From NCBI GenBank assembly GCA_965371445.1, contig CBDUYN010000015.1:1-64000 (forward strand): a stretch of 64,000 nucleotides of DNA, written 5' to 3'. This DNA is from DASWIG01 sp965371445. GTDB taxonomy: Bacteria > Acidobacteriota > Thermoanaerobaculia > Multivoradales > J023. Position numbers and translations under genes: made by a program. How positions within the stretch are numbered: position 1 is the first letter of the stretch; each line of letters opens with the position of its first letter. Positions 36,253 to 45,694 of the stretch are shown piece by piece. The notes under the pieces were generated by a model. The model worked only from the letters and a program-made list of their open reading frames with translations. It searched no databases and had not been told where the DNA came from.

Positions 36253-37110
36253 TCAAGACTCGGGCTTCTCCTTGTCCTTTTTGAGCCGGAAGTTGACCGT
36301 CAGGTTGTAGTAGACGGCGACCGGCTCGCCGTTGAGCCGCGCCGGCTCGAAGCGCCACGTCCGGATCGCCTCCACAGCGGCCTCGGCAAGGTCGGCGGCC
36401 GGGCTCTTGAGGACCTTGGTGTCCGTGATCCGACCCTCGACGTCGATGATCGTCTGCAAGACGACGGCACCGGTGATGCGCGCCTTCCGCGACTCCTCGG
36501 GATACGCCGGTCCTACCTTGTGGATGGCGATCGGCGGCTTCATGTCGTCCGTCAGCTTCACGGCGTCCTGCTGCCGTGACGGCTCGAGGACCAGGAAGAG
36601 GTAGGGTGCCTCGTCGCCGTCGAGGCCACCGACCACCGCCGGCTGGCCGAGCTCGACGGTAAGCGGCGTGTCGGCGATCACCGTCGATCCCGAGTAGAAC
36701 TGCACCTCGTAGGTCGCCGAGAGGTCGTTGAACCCCAGCAGCTTGACGCTGACGTGGACGTCGGAGGTGCTCGCCGGCGCCGGCAGGTCCTTGGCCACGT
36801 CGACCTCGAGGTGGAGCGGCATGCGATAGCGGATCTCGACCTCGGAGAGCCTGAGGCTCCGCTTCAGATCTTCGGCTACGTCGAGGAGGCGGGCGCTGCT
36901 CGACTCGCCGGCGCGGAAGTCGTCGGACTCGCCGCCGACACGGGAGACGGGAATCACCGTCCCTGGGACCACGAGGACCCCCTGGGAAGTGTCGATGGCG
37001 CCGGGGCGGCCGATCAGGAGGCTCACCTCCGTCGACAGCACGTCGTCTCTGGCGAGCAGCGGGGTGGTCAGGAGGAAGAGGGTGGCGAGCAGCAGGCAGG
37101 TCCGTTTCAT
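36253..37110 (-). CDS. Periplasmic protein with TonB C-terminal domain
   Basis: 285 residues, signal peptide KRTCLLLATLFLLTTPLLA. The last ~90 residues are a TonB C-terminal domain (GPAYPEESRKARITGAVVLQ, then ATWRFEPA-like TWRFEPARLNGEPV). No N-terminal membrane anchor or proline spacer, so it is not a classic TonB. The stop is followed 80 bases on by the converging gene's stop. Third gene of an ECF operon. Confidence 0.75.
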   Translation of the reverse strand: MKRTCLLLATLFLLTTPLLARDDVLSTEVSLLIGRPGAIDTSQGVLVVPGTVIPVSRVGGESDDFRAGESSSARLLDVAEDLKRSLRLSEVEIRYRMPLHLEVDVAKDLPAPASTSDVHVSVKLLGFNDLSATYEVQFYSGSTVIADTPLTVELGQPAVVGGLDGDEAPYLFLVLEPSRQQDAVKLTDDMKPPIAIHKVGPAYPEESRKARITGAVVLQTIIDVEGRITDTKVLKSPAADLAEAAVEAIRTWRFEPARLNGEPVAVYYNLTVNFRLKKDKEKPES

Positions 37111-37466
37111 TTCGGGTTTCCTTTCGGCGCCGGAGGGCGCACGGTCAGATAGAGAGGTGTGTCGGGATTGAGCCACAGCAGGACGACGCCCTCCTTGAGC
37201 GGTGGCCGCTCGACGACGGTGCCGGCCGGCACCGGGTCGACCCCGCTCGGCATGGGAGGCTCGTGAAAGGTAAGACCGACGGCCAGGACCACGACGGCGG
37301 CGGCCGCCATCAATGCCCAGCGTCGCGGTGTTGCGACGACGCGGCGTTCGGCGTCGTCGAGGCGTGCGACGAGACGGCGCGCGGCCTGGGATGCCGGAGT
37401 CCCCGGGGGGCGCTTGGCCCACCGTTTCCATTGCTCTTCGAATCGTCCGAGGCCGTCGTGGCTCAT
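37107..37466 (-). CDS. Single-pass membrane protein, probable anti-sigma partner
   Basis: 119 residues: a cytoplasmic N terminus (~65 residues, basic), one transmembrane helix (WALMAAAAVVVLAVGLTF), and a short periplasmic tail. Overlaps the ECF gene upstream and the TonB-domain gene downstream by 4 bases each. The role as sigma inhibitor is inferred from order and topology; no zinc finger is visible. Confidence 0.6.
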   Translation of the reverse strand: MSHDGLGRFEEQWKRWAKRPPGTPASQAARRLVARLDDAERRVVATPRRWALMAAAAVVVLAVGLTFHEPPMPSGVDPVPAGTVVERPPLKEGVVLLWLNPDTPLYLTVRPPAPKGNPK

Positions 37467-37975
37467 CGTTTCACTCCGTTCACGAGGTGGCTCAGGCGTT
37501 CGCGGGCGCGACGGCGGTGGGAACGGACCGAGGCGGCGGTGATCCGCATCAGCTCCGCGATCTCGGTGTCGGTCCTGCCCTCGACCACGCTCAGGTGCAT
37601 CACCGCCCGCTGACGCGGTGCGAGGGCCGCGACGAGACGCTCCACGTCGAGGGTGTCCCCGGGGTCGGGGTCGATCACCGGCTCGGGCACGGCGGAGAGA
37701 GGGAGGTAGTCCCGCCAGCTGCGGACTCGCTGAAGGCAACTCCGCAGGACGATCCGGGCCAGCCAGGCCTTGAACGCCGTTTCTTCGCGCAGCGATCCGA
37801 GCTTGCGCCAGGCCTTGATCAGGGCGTCCTGGACCGCGTCCTCCGCCTCCGCCTCGCCCACGATCGACCGAGCCAGCCCGACAAGCTGCACCCAGCGTCC
37901 CTCGACGAGGGCGCCGAAGGCGTTGGCATCGCCAAGGGCGGCGCGCTGGATCAGGATGGGCTCGGTCGCTTCCAT
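37463..37975 (-). CDS. ECF sigma factor
   Basis: 170 residues. Region 2: FGALVEGRWVQLVGLARSIVGEAEAEDAVQDALIKAW. Region 4: LAPRQRAVMHLSVVEGRTDTEIAELMRITAASVRSHRRRARERL. Typical small ECF. Operon head with a membrane anti-sigma-like gene and a TonB-domain gene. Distinct from the defence-island sigma at 2324. Confidence 0.88.
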   Translation of the reverse strand: MEATEPILIQRAALGDANAFGALVEGRWVQLVGLARSIVGEAEAEDAVQDALIKAWRKLGSLREETAFKAWLARIVLRSCLQRVRSWRDYLPLSAVPEPVIDPDPGDTLDVERLVAALAPRQRAVMHLSVVEGRTDTEIAELMRITAASVRSHRRRARERLSHLVNGVKR

Positions 37976-38318
37976 ACCTGTAAGAGGCCCTGAAGTCGTC
38001 CTTCCGTGTACACGGGGACGAAAAAATGTACACGGGGACGAAGAAATGCGACGGGACCGCCCGCTGTGACGATGGACCTGTGGCGATGGACCCGTGGCGA
38101 GGGTTCTCTGGCAAACTACCAGATCGCCGCCTCCAGGAACCTCCCGAAGGCCAGGAACCCGACCTGCCGTTGATCGAGGCTCTTGCCGGTCGGCGTCGAA
38201 GTCTACCTCTGCGACGCCTGGACGGCGGCCTCGACGTCGTCCGCGGCGCTGCAGGAGGCCCTGGGCCGGCAGGTGAAGCTGCTGCGGTTGGGGGTCGATC
38301 TGGTCGATTTGGCCCGGG
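37976..38318 (+). other. Intergenic segment with a tandem GTGTACACGGGGACG repeat
   Basis: Two adjacent copies of TGTACACGGGGACGA(A) at 38007-38045. The rest has scattered coding-like remnants, for example an ALGRQVKLLRLGVDLVDL fragment near 38260-38320, but no intact gene. Confidence 0.45.
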
Positions 38319-38348
38319 GTTGATCTGCCGGCCGTGGCTGGACTATAC
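38319..38348 (+). promoter_or_regulatory. Promoter of rpoZ-coaBC
   Basis: TTGATC, 18 bases, TATACT, 165 bases before the rpoZ ATG. Confidence 0.5.
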
Positions 38349-38513
38349 TTTCCAGTGTGGCCGGCGCTCTGGCCCGATTTGACGGCGGTCTCCCCGGGGC
38401 CCACTGACGGTGGAGATGCGAGTGCCGGTGCCGGGCGCGCTCCGCCGCCCCCCTCCGAGCCTCCTCCGTCGAGATCGTCCGAATTCCACCTCTGCCGGGA
38501 GAAGACCGCGCCT

Positions 38514-38762
38514 ATGAAGAAAATTCCCGAGAAGATCGACAGCAAATTCCGCTACGTCCTCCTTGCCGCCGTTCGCTGCGAGCAGCTGATGCGCGGCGCA
38601 CAGCCCAAGCTCGACTTCACGGGCGGCAAGCTGACGCGGCTGGCCATGAACGAGGTCATGTTCGACGCGGTCGGCTGGGACTACGGTCCGGCTCCGGAGG
38701 CTGTGGAGGCCGAGTCGGAAGCCGAGGAGGCCGAAGCTGCCGAAGGGGCGAGAGCCGACTGA
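38514..38762 (+). CDS. rpoZ: RNA polymerase omega subunit
   Basis: 82 residues: IDSKFRYVLLAAVRCEQLMRGA matches the omega core, followed by LTRLAMNEV and an acidic Glu/Ala tail. Omega helps assemble RNA polymerase. The usual AxxRAxQL helix is present as AAVRCEQLMRG. Upstream of coaBC, a common pairing. Confidence 0.85.
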   Translation: MKKIPEKIDSKFRYVLLAAVRCEQLMRGAQPKLDFTGGKLTRLAMNEVMFDAVGWDYGPAPEAVEAESEAEEAEAAEGARAD

Positions 38763-38826
38763 AGGAGTGGGTGAGCGGCGCGATCTCCAGGCCCCGTTCG
38801 GGGAAGCCCGCTCCCTGCCAAGCGTC

Positions 38827-40053
38827 ATGAGCCGTCGTCCCAGAGTGCTCCTCGGCGTCTGCGGCGGCATCGCCGCCTACAAGTCGGCCGAGATCGTCCG
38901 CCGGCTCCTCGAGGCGGGTTGCGACGTGCGCTGCGCGCTGACGCGAAGCGCGGCGTCGTTCATCCCGCCCCTCACCCTGGAGGTGCTCTCCGGGCATGCC
39001 GTCTACCAGCAGGAGTACCTGACGCCCACCGGACGCGGCGAAGAGACCCACATCGCCGCCGCCGAATGGACCAACGTCTTCTGCGTGGCGCCGGCTACGG
39101 CGCATTTCCTCGCCCGGCTCGCCCTGGGCCTCGCCGACGACTTTCTGACCACGGCTGCCCTCGCCTATGCGGGACCCGTGGTCCTCGCTCCGGCCATGCA
39201 TTTTGAGATGTGGAACAAGGAGGCCGTCCAGCAGCACGTCGCGACGCTCAAGGGACGCGGCGTCTGTTTCGAAGGCCCGGTCGAGGGAGCGCTCGCCTCA
39301 GGCGAGTGGGGCGTCGGGCGGATGTCCTCGCCCGAGGAGGTCGTGGCGGCGGTCGAGCGGCGCTTGGGCCGCGGCGACCTTGAAGGGCGGACCGTCCTGG
39401 TGAGCGCCGGCCCCACCTACGAGCCTATCGACCCGGTACGGTTCCTCGGCAACCGTTCGAGCGGCAAGATGGGCTACGCCCTGGCCGCCGAAGCGGCACG
39501 GCGCGGCGCGCGGACGATCCTGGTTTCCGGGCCCGTGGCGCTGGGAAAGCCGCCGGGAGTGGAGCGCATCGAGGTCGAAACGGCGCTCGAGATGTGCGAC
39601 GCCGTCCAGACCAGGGCGGAGCAGGCGGACCTCATCGTCATGACTGCGGCCGTCGCCGATTTCCGACCCCGGCAGGCCGCCGGCTCGAAGATCAAGAAGG
39701 AGAGCGGCGTCCCCGACTTCGAGCTCGAGCAAAACCCCGACATCCTGACGAGCCTTGCCGACGTGGCCCCCGCGGCGCTACGGGTGGGTTTTGCGGCCGA
39801 GACCGAAGCCTCTTCAGTCGAGGCGCGCGCCAAGCTGGAGCGTAAGAAAGTCGAGCTCCTGGTGTGGAACGACGTCTCCGCCAAAGGCCTCGGCTTCGGC
39901 TCGGACGACAACGAGGTCACCGTCTACCGGCGCCACGGCGCGCCGGTTTTCCTTTCGCGGCGCCCGAAGCGCGAGCTCGCCGCGGAGCTTATGGACCTCT
40001 TCAGCCAGGCGCTCAAGGAACATGGGCGAAAGACCGCCGGAGCCTCTTCGTGA
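38827..40053 (+). CDS. coaBC: Phosphopantothenoylcysteine decarboxylase/synthetase
   Basis: 408 residues. CoaC half (1-~185): GVCGGIAAYKSAEIVRRL, PAMHFEMW. CoaB half: SAGPTYEPIDPVRFLGNRSSGKMG, TAAVADFRP, and KIKKES. It makes 4'-phosphopantetheine for coenzyme A in two steps. ATG 38827. Overlaps the glycosylase gene by 32 bases. Confidence 0.94.
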   Translation: MSRRPRVLLGVCGGIAAYKSAEIVRRLLEAGCDVRCALTRSAASFIPPLTLEVLSGHAVYQQEYLTPTGRGEETHIAAAEWTNVFCVAPATAHFLARLALGLADDFLTTAALAYAGPVVLAPAMHFEMWNKEAVQQHVATLKGRGVCFEGPVEGALASGEWGVGRMSSPEEVVAAVERRLGRGDLEGRTVLVSAGPTYEPIDPVRFLGNRSSGKMGYALAAEAARRGARTILVSGPVALGKPPGVERIEVETALEMCDAVQTRAEQADLIVMTAAVADFRPRQAAGSKIKKESGVPDFELEQNPDILTSLADVAPAALRVGFAAETEASSVEARAKLERKKVELLVWNDVSAKGLGFGSDDNEVTVYRRHGAPVFLSRRPKRELAAELMDLFSQALKEHGRKTAGASS

Positions 40054-40663
40054 GCTCCTGACCTACCTCGACGGGGTAGGTTACTCGGAGCTGTACCTCA
40101 AGCCGCCGCCGGAGGCCGAGCGGCTGGAAGCCCTGGCCGCTGAAGCGGCGGAGTGCCGCGCCTGCCGATTGTGCGAGAAACGCCTCAAGGTGGTCTTCGG
40201 CACCGGCAACCCGCGAGCCGACCTGATGCTGATCGGCGAGGCTCCGGGGGCGGAAGAGGACGTCCGGGGGCTGCCCTTCGTCGGCCCGGCGGGCGAGCTC
40301 CTGAACAAGATCCTCGGGGCCATCGATTTGAAGCGCGACGAGGTCTACATCGCCAACACCGTCAAGTGCCGGCCGCCGGGAAACCGCGACCCGCAAGGCG
40401 ACGAGGTGGAGGCCTGTCGCCGTTTCCTGGAGCAACAGATCGACCTGATTCGACCGCGGGTGATCGTCGCCCTGGGACGCGTGGCGGCACAGCTTCTCCT
40501 CGGCACCGACGAGTCGCTCGGACGGCTGCGCGGCCGCTGGCACGAGGTTGGCGGCATCCCGACCCGGGCGACCTACCATCCCGCCGCGCTCCTGCGTAAC
40601 CAGAGCTGGAAGCGCCCGACGTGGGAAGACATGCAGGTCGTGCGGGACCGCCTCCGTGGTTGA
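40022..40663 (+). CDS. Family 4 uracil-DNA glycosylase
   Basis: 213 residues. Iron-sulfur cysteines CRACRLC, KCRPP and EACRRF; catalytic region GEAPGAEEDVRGLPFVGPAGELL; and the C-terminal THPAALLR-like TYHPAALLRN. It removes uracil from DNA. ATG 40022 lies inside the end of coaBC. Confidence 0.93.
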   Translation: MGERPPEPLRELLTYLDGVGYSELYLKPPPEAERLEALAAEAAECRACRLCEKRLKVVFGTGNPRADLMLIGEAPGAEEDVRGLPFVGPAGELLNKILGAIDLKRDEVYIANTVKCRPPGNRDPQGDEVEACRRFLEQQIDLIRPRVIVALGRVAAQLLLGTDESLGRLRGRWHEVGGIPTRATYHPAALLRNQSWKRPTWEDMQVVRDRLRG

Positions 40664-41405
40664 ATCGGACTTTTCCCTGAGCCTTTTCGGGACGCCCGTC
40701 GTGTGGCGCCGGGAGGGTGGCGGCCGTCGTGTCGAGGTCGTCTGGCGCCTGCGGCGTGCGTTCCAGGCGGTGGCCTACCTGGCGCTCAGGAGCGAGCGGC
40801 GTGCCGACAAGGACGACCTCGTGGAGGCGGTCTGGCCGAACGAAAGCGCCGCGTCGATCCGGCGCAACTTCCATCCCGCCGTAAGCGACGCCCGCCGCAG
40901 CCTCGGGAGGCGCGACACGATCCTCTTTCGTCATCGGGTCTACCTTCTGAACCCGGAGATCGTCTGGGACGTCGACGTCGAGCGCTTCCGCGAGCTGGCC
41001 GCCGCCGGCCGGGCGAAGCGCCGAGCGGCGCCGGAGGAAGCCTACGAGGCCTGGAAGTCGGCCTGGAAGCTCTGCCGAGGCCCGTTTCTGGTCGGCACCG
41101 AAACAACCTGGGTCGTGGAGCTTCGCGAGGTGCTGCGCGAGGAGTACCTGGCGCTTCTTACCGACCTTGGGGCTCTCGCCGTCGAGCTCGGAGAGCGGAC
41201 CCAGGCGCTTGACGCCTACCGCTGCGTGATCCTCGAGGATCCCTATGAAGAGCGCGTCCATCGGGCGGTCATGGAGCTTTACGGCCAGGAGGGTCGCCGC
41301 GACCTGGTGGGCCGTCAATACGCGCGGCTCGAGGAGCTCCTGAAAGAGCTCGCTGTCGAGCCGTTGGAGGAGACTCAGGAGTGTTATCAGCGCCTGATGC
41401 GGTAG
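40656..41405 (+). CDS. SARP/BTAD-type transcriptional regulator
   Basis: 249 residues, GTG start overlapping the glycosylase gene. N-terminal winged-helix OmpR-like domain (LSLFGTPVVWRREGG, DKDDLVEAVWPNESAASIRRNFHPAVSDARRSLG), then a bacterial transcriptional activator domain made of TPR-like helices (~105-245). SARP-like proteins activate nearby operons. The target is unknown; glycosyltransferase genes follow. Confidence 0.8.
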   Translation: MVESDFSLSLFGTPVVWRREGGGRRVEVVWRLRRAFQAVAYLALRSERRADKDDLVEAVWPNESAASIRRNFHPAVSDARRSLGRRDTILFRHRVYLLNPEIVWDVDVERFRELAAAGRAKRRAAPEEAYEAWKSAWKLCRGPFLVGTETTWVVELREVLREEYLALLTDLGALAVELGERTQALDAYRCVILEDPYEERVHRAVMELYGQEGRRDLVGRQYARLEELLKELAVEPLEETQECYQRLMR

Positions 41406-41416
41406 AATCCGCACCT

Positions 41417-42415
41417 ATGACGACATCGCTCGCCACCACCTACGAGAACGCCGCCGCGGCACGGATCGGCCTCGAGGAGGTCCCGGACTTGACGGTGATC
41501 GTCCCCGTCCTGAACGAGGAGAGGGCCGTCGCCGAGCTCGTCGAGCGTCTGCGGCGGGTGATGACCGAGCTGGAGCGCAGCTTCGAGGTGGTCTTCGTCG
41601 ACGACGGCTCCAGCGACGAGACGGTCGAGCGCGTGAGGAAGGAGCACGAGGCCGATCCACGGATCAAGCTGGTCCGGCTACGGCGCAACTTCGGGAAGGC
41701 GGCGGCTTTAAGCGCCGGCATCGAGCACAGCCACGGGCGCCTCGTCGTCACCATCGACGGCGACCTCCAGGACCTGCCGGAGGAGATTCCGCGTTTCATC
41801 GAGAAGCTCGAGGCCGAGGACCTGGACCTGGTTTCGGGTTGGAAGCGCCGCCGCCAGGACTCGATGTTGAAGCGCTGGCCGTCGAAGCTCTTCAACACCG
41901 TGACGCGCTGGCTCGCCAGGGTGGACCTGCACGACTTCAACTGCGGCTTCAAGCTCTATCGGCGCGAGGTCTTGGAGCAGATCTCGATCTACGGCGAGCT
42001 GCACCGCTACATCCCGGTGCTGGCGAGCCGCCAGGGCTTTCGGATCGGCGAGGTCCAGGTGCTGCACGAACGCCGCCGTCACGGCGCCTCGAAGTACGGT
42101 TGGGACCGCTTCTACAAAGGGCTCCTCGATCTGATCACGGTGCTTTTCATCACCAAGTACACGCGTCGCCCGCTGCATCTCTTCGGTGGTATCGGGCTCG
42201 TCGCCACGCTCCTCGGCTTCGGAATCAACGCCTATCTGGCCGTCCAGTGGTTTTTCTACGGCGAACGGCTCTCCTACCGGCCGCTCCTGCTCCTGGGAAC
42301 CCTGCTCATGGTGGTCGGTTTTCAAGTTTTGACGACAGGTCTCCTGGGTGAGATGATCACCTACAAGAACTTCCGCCGCGAGGACAGCTATTCCGTCAAA
42401 GAACGTTTGGGGTGA
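41417..42415 (+). CDS. Polyprenyl-phosphate GT2 glycosyltransferase
   Basis: 332 residues. GT-A fold: LTVIVPVLNEERAV, VVFVDDGSSDETVE, and TIDGDLQDLPEEIP with the DxD. Two transmembrane helices at ~245-265 and 280-305 in the C-terminal part, as in DPM1/GtrB-type enzymes that load sugar on undecaprenyl phosphate. A TAGAAT box ends 8 bases before the ATG, hinting at a leaderless transcript. Confidence 0.88.
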   Translation: MTTSLATTYENAAAARIGLEEVPDLTVIVPVLNEERAVAELVERLRRVMTELERSFEVVFVDDGSSDETVERVRKEHEADPRIKLVRLRRNFGKAAALSAGIEHSHGRLVVTIDGDLQDLPEEIPRFIEKLEAEDLDLVSGWKRRRQDSMLKRWPSKLFNTVTRWLARVDLHDFNCGFKLYRREVLEQISIYGELHRYIPVLASRQGFRIGEVQVLHERRRHGASKYGWDRFYKGLLDLITVLFITKYTRRPLHLFGGIGLVATLLGFGINAYLAVQWFFYGERLSYRPLLLLGTLLMVVGFQVLTTGLLGEMITYKNFRREDSYSVKERLG

Positions 42416-42419
42416 TCCT

Positions 42420-43640
42420 CTGTCGAGCAAGCAGTTCCTCTTCCTGACCCAGACCTACCCGCGTTTCCCCGGCGACACCTCGGGCCCTTTCATCCGCGAC
42501 CTGGCGCGAGCCTTGGTGCGCCGGGGCGACGGCGTGACGGTGCTCGTGCCTCACGCCCCCGAGGTGGCCGCACGGTGGGACGACGACGGCGTCGAGGTGC
42601 GTAGCTTCCGCTACGCGCCGGAGCGCTACGAGCTCGTCGGCTACGGCCGCAGCCTCGACGCCGACGAGACGGTCAAGGGGGCGGCGTCGCTCGTGGCGCC
42701 GCTCTATGTCCTCGGGGCGTGGCGAGCGGTGCGCCGCGAGCTGCGCCGCCGCCACTACGACTTGCTCCAGGCCCACTGGGTGGTGCCCAACGGCCTGGTG
42801 GCTTCGGTCGTGGCCCGGCGTCTGCCGCTCGCCGTCGGGCTCCACGGCAGCGACGTCTTCCTCGCCGAGAGACCCGGTGTGCGGAGCCTGGTGGCCTCCG
42901 TCCTGCGGCGCACGAGCGTGGTCACGGGCTGCTCGCCCGAGCTCGTCGACCGGGTCTGTGCCCTGGGCTTCGAGTCGAGCTATGCCCGCGTCATCCCGTA
43001 CGGCGTCGACAACGAGCTTTTTTCTCCGGACCGCGACCGGCGATCTCTGTGGCGCGGCAAGCTCGGTATCCCCGAGGCGGCGCCGCTCGTCGTCTCGGTA
43101 GGACGGATGGCGACCAAGAAAGGCTACCAGGTGCTGATCGAGGGGTTGCCGGAGCTCATGGCGGAGCGCGAGGACGTCCACTTCGTCCTCGCCGGCTCGG
43201 GCGACCGTCTGGAAGAGTTCCGCGCCGCCACGGCGGCCTGGGGCGACCGGATCCATTTCCCGGGCGCCGTCCTGCGCGACACGCTGCCGGACCTCTACCG
43301 TGCCGCCGACGCTTTCGTCCTGCCCTCGGTCCACGATCCGAAGGGCAACGTCGACGGGCTGCCCAACGTCATCCTGGAGGCCATGGCCTCGGGCCTGCCG
43401 GTGGTGGCGAGCCGCATTTCCGGGATCCCCCTGGCGATCGACGACGGCGTCGAAGGATACCTCGTCCCGGAAAAGGACCCGAAAGCGCTGCGCCGCGCCT
43501 TGCTGCGGCTCCTGGCCAACCCGGCAAGGGCGCGTGAGATGGGCGAGAGCGGACGCCGTCGCGCCGTCGCGGAGCTGAGCTGGGACACCGTCGCCCGTCG
43601 CTACCGCTCGGCCTACGACCTCGCGCTTTCCGCGAACTAG
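42420..43640 (+). CDS. GT4-family glycosyltransferase
   Basis: 406 residues if started at CTG 42420. The N-terminal FLFLTQTYPRFPGDTSGPFIRDLARAL is needed for the GT-B fold but no ATG, GTG or TTG precedes it in frame; the first canonical start is GTG 42513, which would remove the first strand. C-terminal domain: VSVGRMATKKGYQVLIEGLPEL, EAMASGLPVVASRISGIP. Probably acts in surface polysaccharide synthesis with the GT2 neighbour. Confidence 0.82.
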   Translation: MSSKQFLFLTQTYPRFPGDTSGPFIRDLARALVRRGDGVTVLVPHAPEVAARWDDDGVEVRSFRYAPERYELVGYGRSLDADETVKGAASLVAPLYVLGAWRAVRRELRRRHYDLLQAHWVVPNGLVASVVARRLPLAVGLHGSDVFLAERPGVRSLVASVLRRTSVVTGCSPELVDRVCALGFESSYARVIPYGVDNELFSPDRDRRSLWRGKLGIPEAAPLVVSVGRMATKKGYQVLIEGLPELMAEREDVHFVLAGSGDRLEEFRAATAAWGDRIHFPGAVLRDTLPDLYRAADAFVLPSVHDPKGNVDGLPNVILEAMASGLPVVASRISGIPLAIDDGVEGYLVPEKDPKALRRALLRLLANPARAREMGESGRRRAVAELSWDTVARRYRSAYDLALSAN

Positions 43641-43652
43641 AGGTCAATCTCT

Positions 43653-44556
43653 GCCGGAGTGCTCCTGGACCGTCTTGACGAAGACGCGGGCGTGGTCGGG
43701 ATCGGTCGTCGGCAGGATGCCGTGTCCGAGGTTGGCGACGTGGCCGCCGCCGGGCCGCGTCCGGTCGCGCCCGGCCGGGCCGCGTCCGGCCTCGATCATC
43801 TCGCGGGTCTTTTCAACGATGGTCTCCGGTGGAGCGAGCAGCACCGTCGGATCGAGGTTGCCCTGGAGCACGAAGCGCTCTCCCACCGCGGAGCGTACCT
43901 CGTCGAGCGGCATCCGACCGAGAGAACTTTTACGGGCAGCTCCCGGAGCTCGGGTAGAAGATGTGCCGCGTCGCGGATGTAGTAGACGAGCGGTACCTTG
44001 CCCCGCAGCCGTTCGACGATCTTCAAGACCGGCGGCAGGGCGAGCTCGCGCCAGCGGCGGCGGTCGAGCAAGCCGCCCCAGGTGTCGAAGAGCTGGATCG
44101 CTTGCGCCCCGGCGTCGACCTGGCCTTCGAGGTAAAGGGCCGAGGTCTCGGCGATCACGTCGAGGAGCCGGGCGAAGCCCTTCGGATCGCTGTAGCTCCA
44201 TCCCAGGACGTGGCCGAAGGACTTCGAGGTCCCGCCCTCGACGAGATAGGTGGCGAGCGTCCAGGGGGTGCCGCCGAAGCCGAGAAGGGGGACCCGGCCG
44301 TCGAGCTCCTTGCGAATGAGGCGCAGGGCGTCGTAGACGTAGCCGAGCGTCGCCTCGACGTCCGGGACACGGATGCGGCCGAGGTCGGCCGTGCTGCGCA
44401 CCGGTTGCGGGAAGACGGGACCGTTGCCCTGGATGAACTGGAGCTCCGCCCCCATGGCTTCGAGGGCAGAAGGATGTCGGCGAAGAGGATGTCGGCGTCG
44501 ACGCCGACGAGCTCGACCGGCTGGAGGGGTCACCTCGGCGGCGAGCTCCGGGGTCT
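43653..44556 (-). pseudogene. hemE: Truncated, frameshifted hemE copy
   Basis: Near-identical in sequence to 49478-50388 (codon ~46 to the end of hemE) and in the same orientation. Lacks the first ~45 codons and carries several indels, including a 7-base deletion near 43915 and single-base changes near 44460 and 44525. Left boundary 12 bases after the GT4 gene; the right boundary joins the TIR-like gene region. Confidence 0.88.
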
Positions 44557-44674
44557 CGCCTCTGGTTGGAGAAAACGCGCCCGACGACCAGGGCAAGCGA
44601 GATTCAAGCCGAGGCGAGAGAGCTCTACTTCTTGTCGCAAGGCTGGAGAGGCGGTTGCTTTCTACGACACGGCA

Positions 44675-45694
44675 GTGACCGAATACGGCCATCGTCACGA
44701 GCCGGGCTCCCCGGCTTCTGAGAGCGCTCTGAGTGTCCTTGTTAGCCGGCTGATAAACGCCCTCGAGGTGGTTCCTGCGAAACAGCCGACAGAGGAGCCG
44801 CCCGCGGAAAGGAAGTTCACCGTCTTCCTTGCCACCACCTCCGACGACCTCATCCGCGATGCCCGGTGGCTTAGGAAAGGCCTTGAACGCGAGGGCGTTG
44901 CGATGGCCGGCGGCATCCCGCCGCCCTGGGATAGCGACGAACACGCCGGCGCGGTTCGGGACGCCCTCGACCGGTCGGACCTGGCAGTCCATCTTCTCGG
45001 TCCCATCCCGGGACGTCCACTCGACGACGAGGATCCCGAGGTCACCTATCCCACCGAGCAACTGCGCTTTGCCCGTGAGTGCGGATGCCCACGGGTGGTT
45101 CTTCTCTCGGAGACTCTTCTGGACACTGAAGCGGACGACGAGGACGCCAGGTACCGCGAAGCCCTCGCCCGGCTTGAAGACGAGGACCGTGACGGCGGAC
45201 GCCTGGAGCTTGTTCGTGGAGGGCGCCAGCAACTCGCCGAGGCCGTTCTTGCCAGGAAGCGCCGGATGGAAGCACGACCTCGAACGCCAGCCGTCGGCGA
45301 GGCACGGACGGCGTTCGTCGACGTCCACTCGAATGATCTGGGCGACATCGCCGATCTGCTCTCCGGTCTGGAGCGTTTCGGCTTTGCGCCGATCACGGTG
45401 CCGTCGAGGGAGTTGACGCCCGGTCAGGGGCTGGAGCGCTTTGCGGCGAATCTCCAGCGGGCGCAGCTTTTCGTGCTCGTCTTCGGCGCCATGGCCCGAA
45501 CTTTGGTGGAGAAACGGCTCGCCGAAGCGGTCAAGCTCGTGGTGAGCCACCGTCTCTCCACTCGCATGTGCGTTTGTGTCGCTTCGGAAGAGCAACGCGG
45601 ACAGGTGCCCTACCCCGGGTTGGTCCATGTCATGGTTGGCAGTGACCCGGCATCGATCGAGAGAGTCCTGGGCCAGCTTCCGGAGGGTGCATGA
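44675..45694 (+). CDS. TIR-like/DUF4062-like tandem protein
   Basis: 339 residues from GTG 44675; the true start is uncertain because the upstream region joins the hemE copy. Two flavodoxin/TIR-like units: FTVFLATTSDDLIRDARWLRKGLEREG with ALDRSDLAVHLLGP (~50-115), and AFVDVHSNDLGDIADLL with AANLQRAQLFVLVFG (~205-275). Similar domains occur next to nSTAND1 NTPases in conflict systems. The stop overlaps the NTPase start by 4 bases, so the two are coupled. NADase activity is not evident from motifs. Likely a sensor or effector module. Confidence 0.65.
   Translation: MTEYGHRHEPGSPASESALSVLVSRLINALEVVPAKQPTEEPPAERKFTVFLATTSDDLIRDARWLRKGLEREGVAMAGGIPPPWDSDEHAGAVRDALDRSDLAVHLLGPIPGRPLDDEDPEVTYPTEQLRFARECGCPRVVLLSETLLDTEADDEDARYREALARLEDEDRDGGRLELVRGGRQQLAEAVLARKRRMEARPRTPAVGEARTAFVDVHSNDLGDIADLLSGLERFGFAPITVPSRELTPGQGLERFAANLQRAQLFVLVFGAMARTLVEKRLAEAVKLVVSHRLSTRMCVCVASEEQRGQVPYPGLVHVMVGSDPASIERVLGQLPEGA

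Noticed and set aside
43653..44556. Left hemE copy as a second functional gene
   Set aside because: Lacks the N-terminal 45 codons including the substrate-binding Arg region, and has several frameshifts.
43961..44674. N-terminal extension of the TIR-like gene through the hemE copy
   Set aside because: It is the antisense of hemE sequence and has no similarity to the TIR-like domain.
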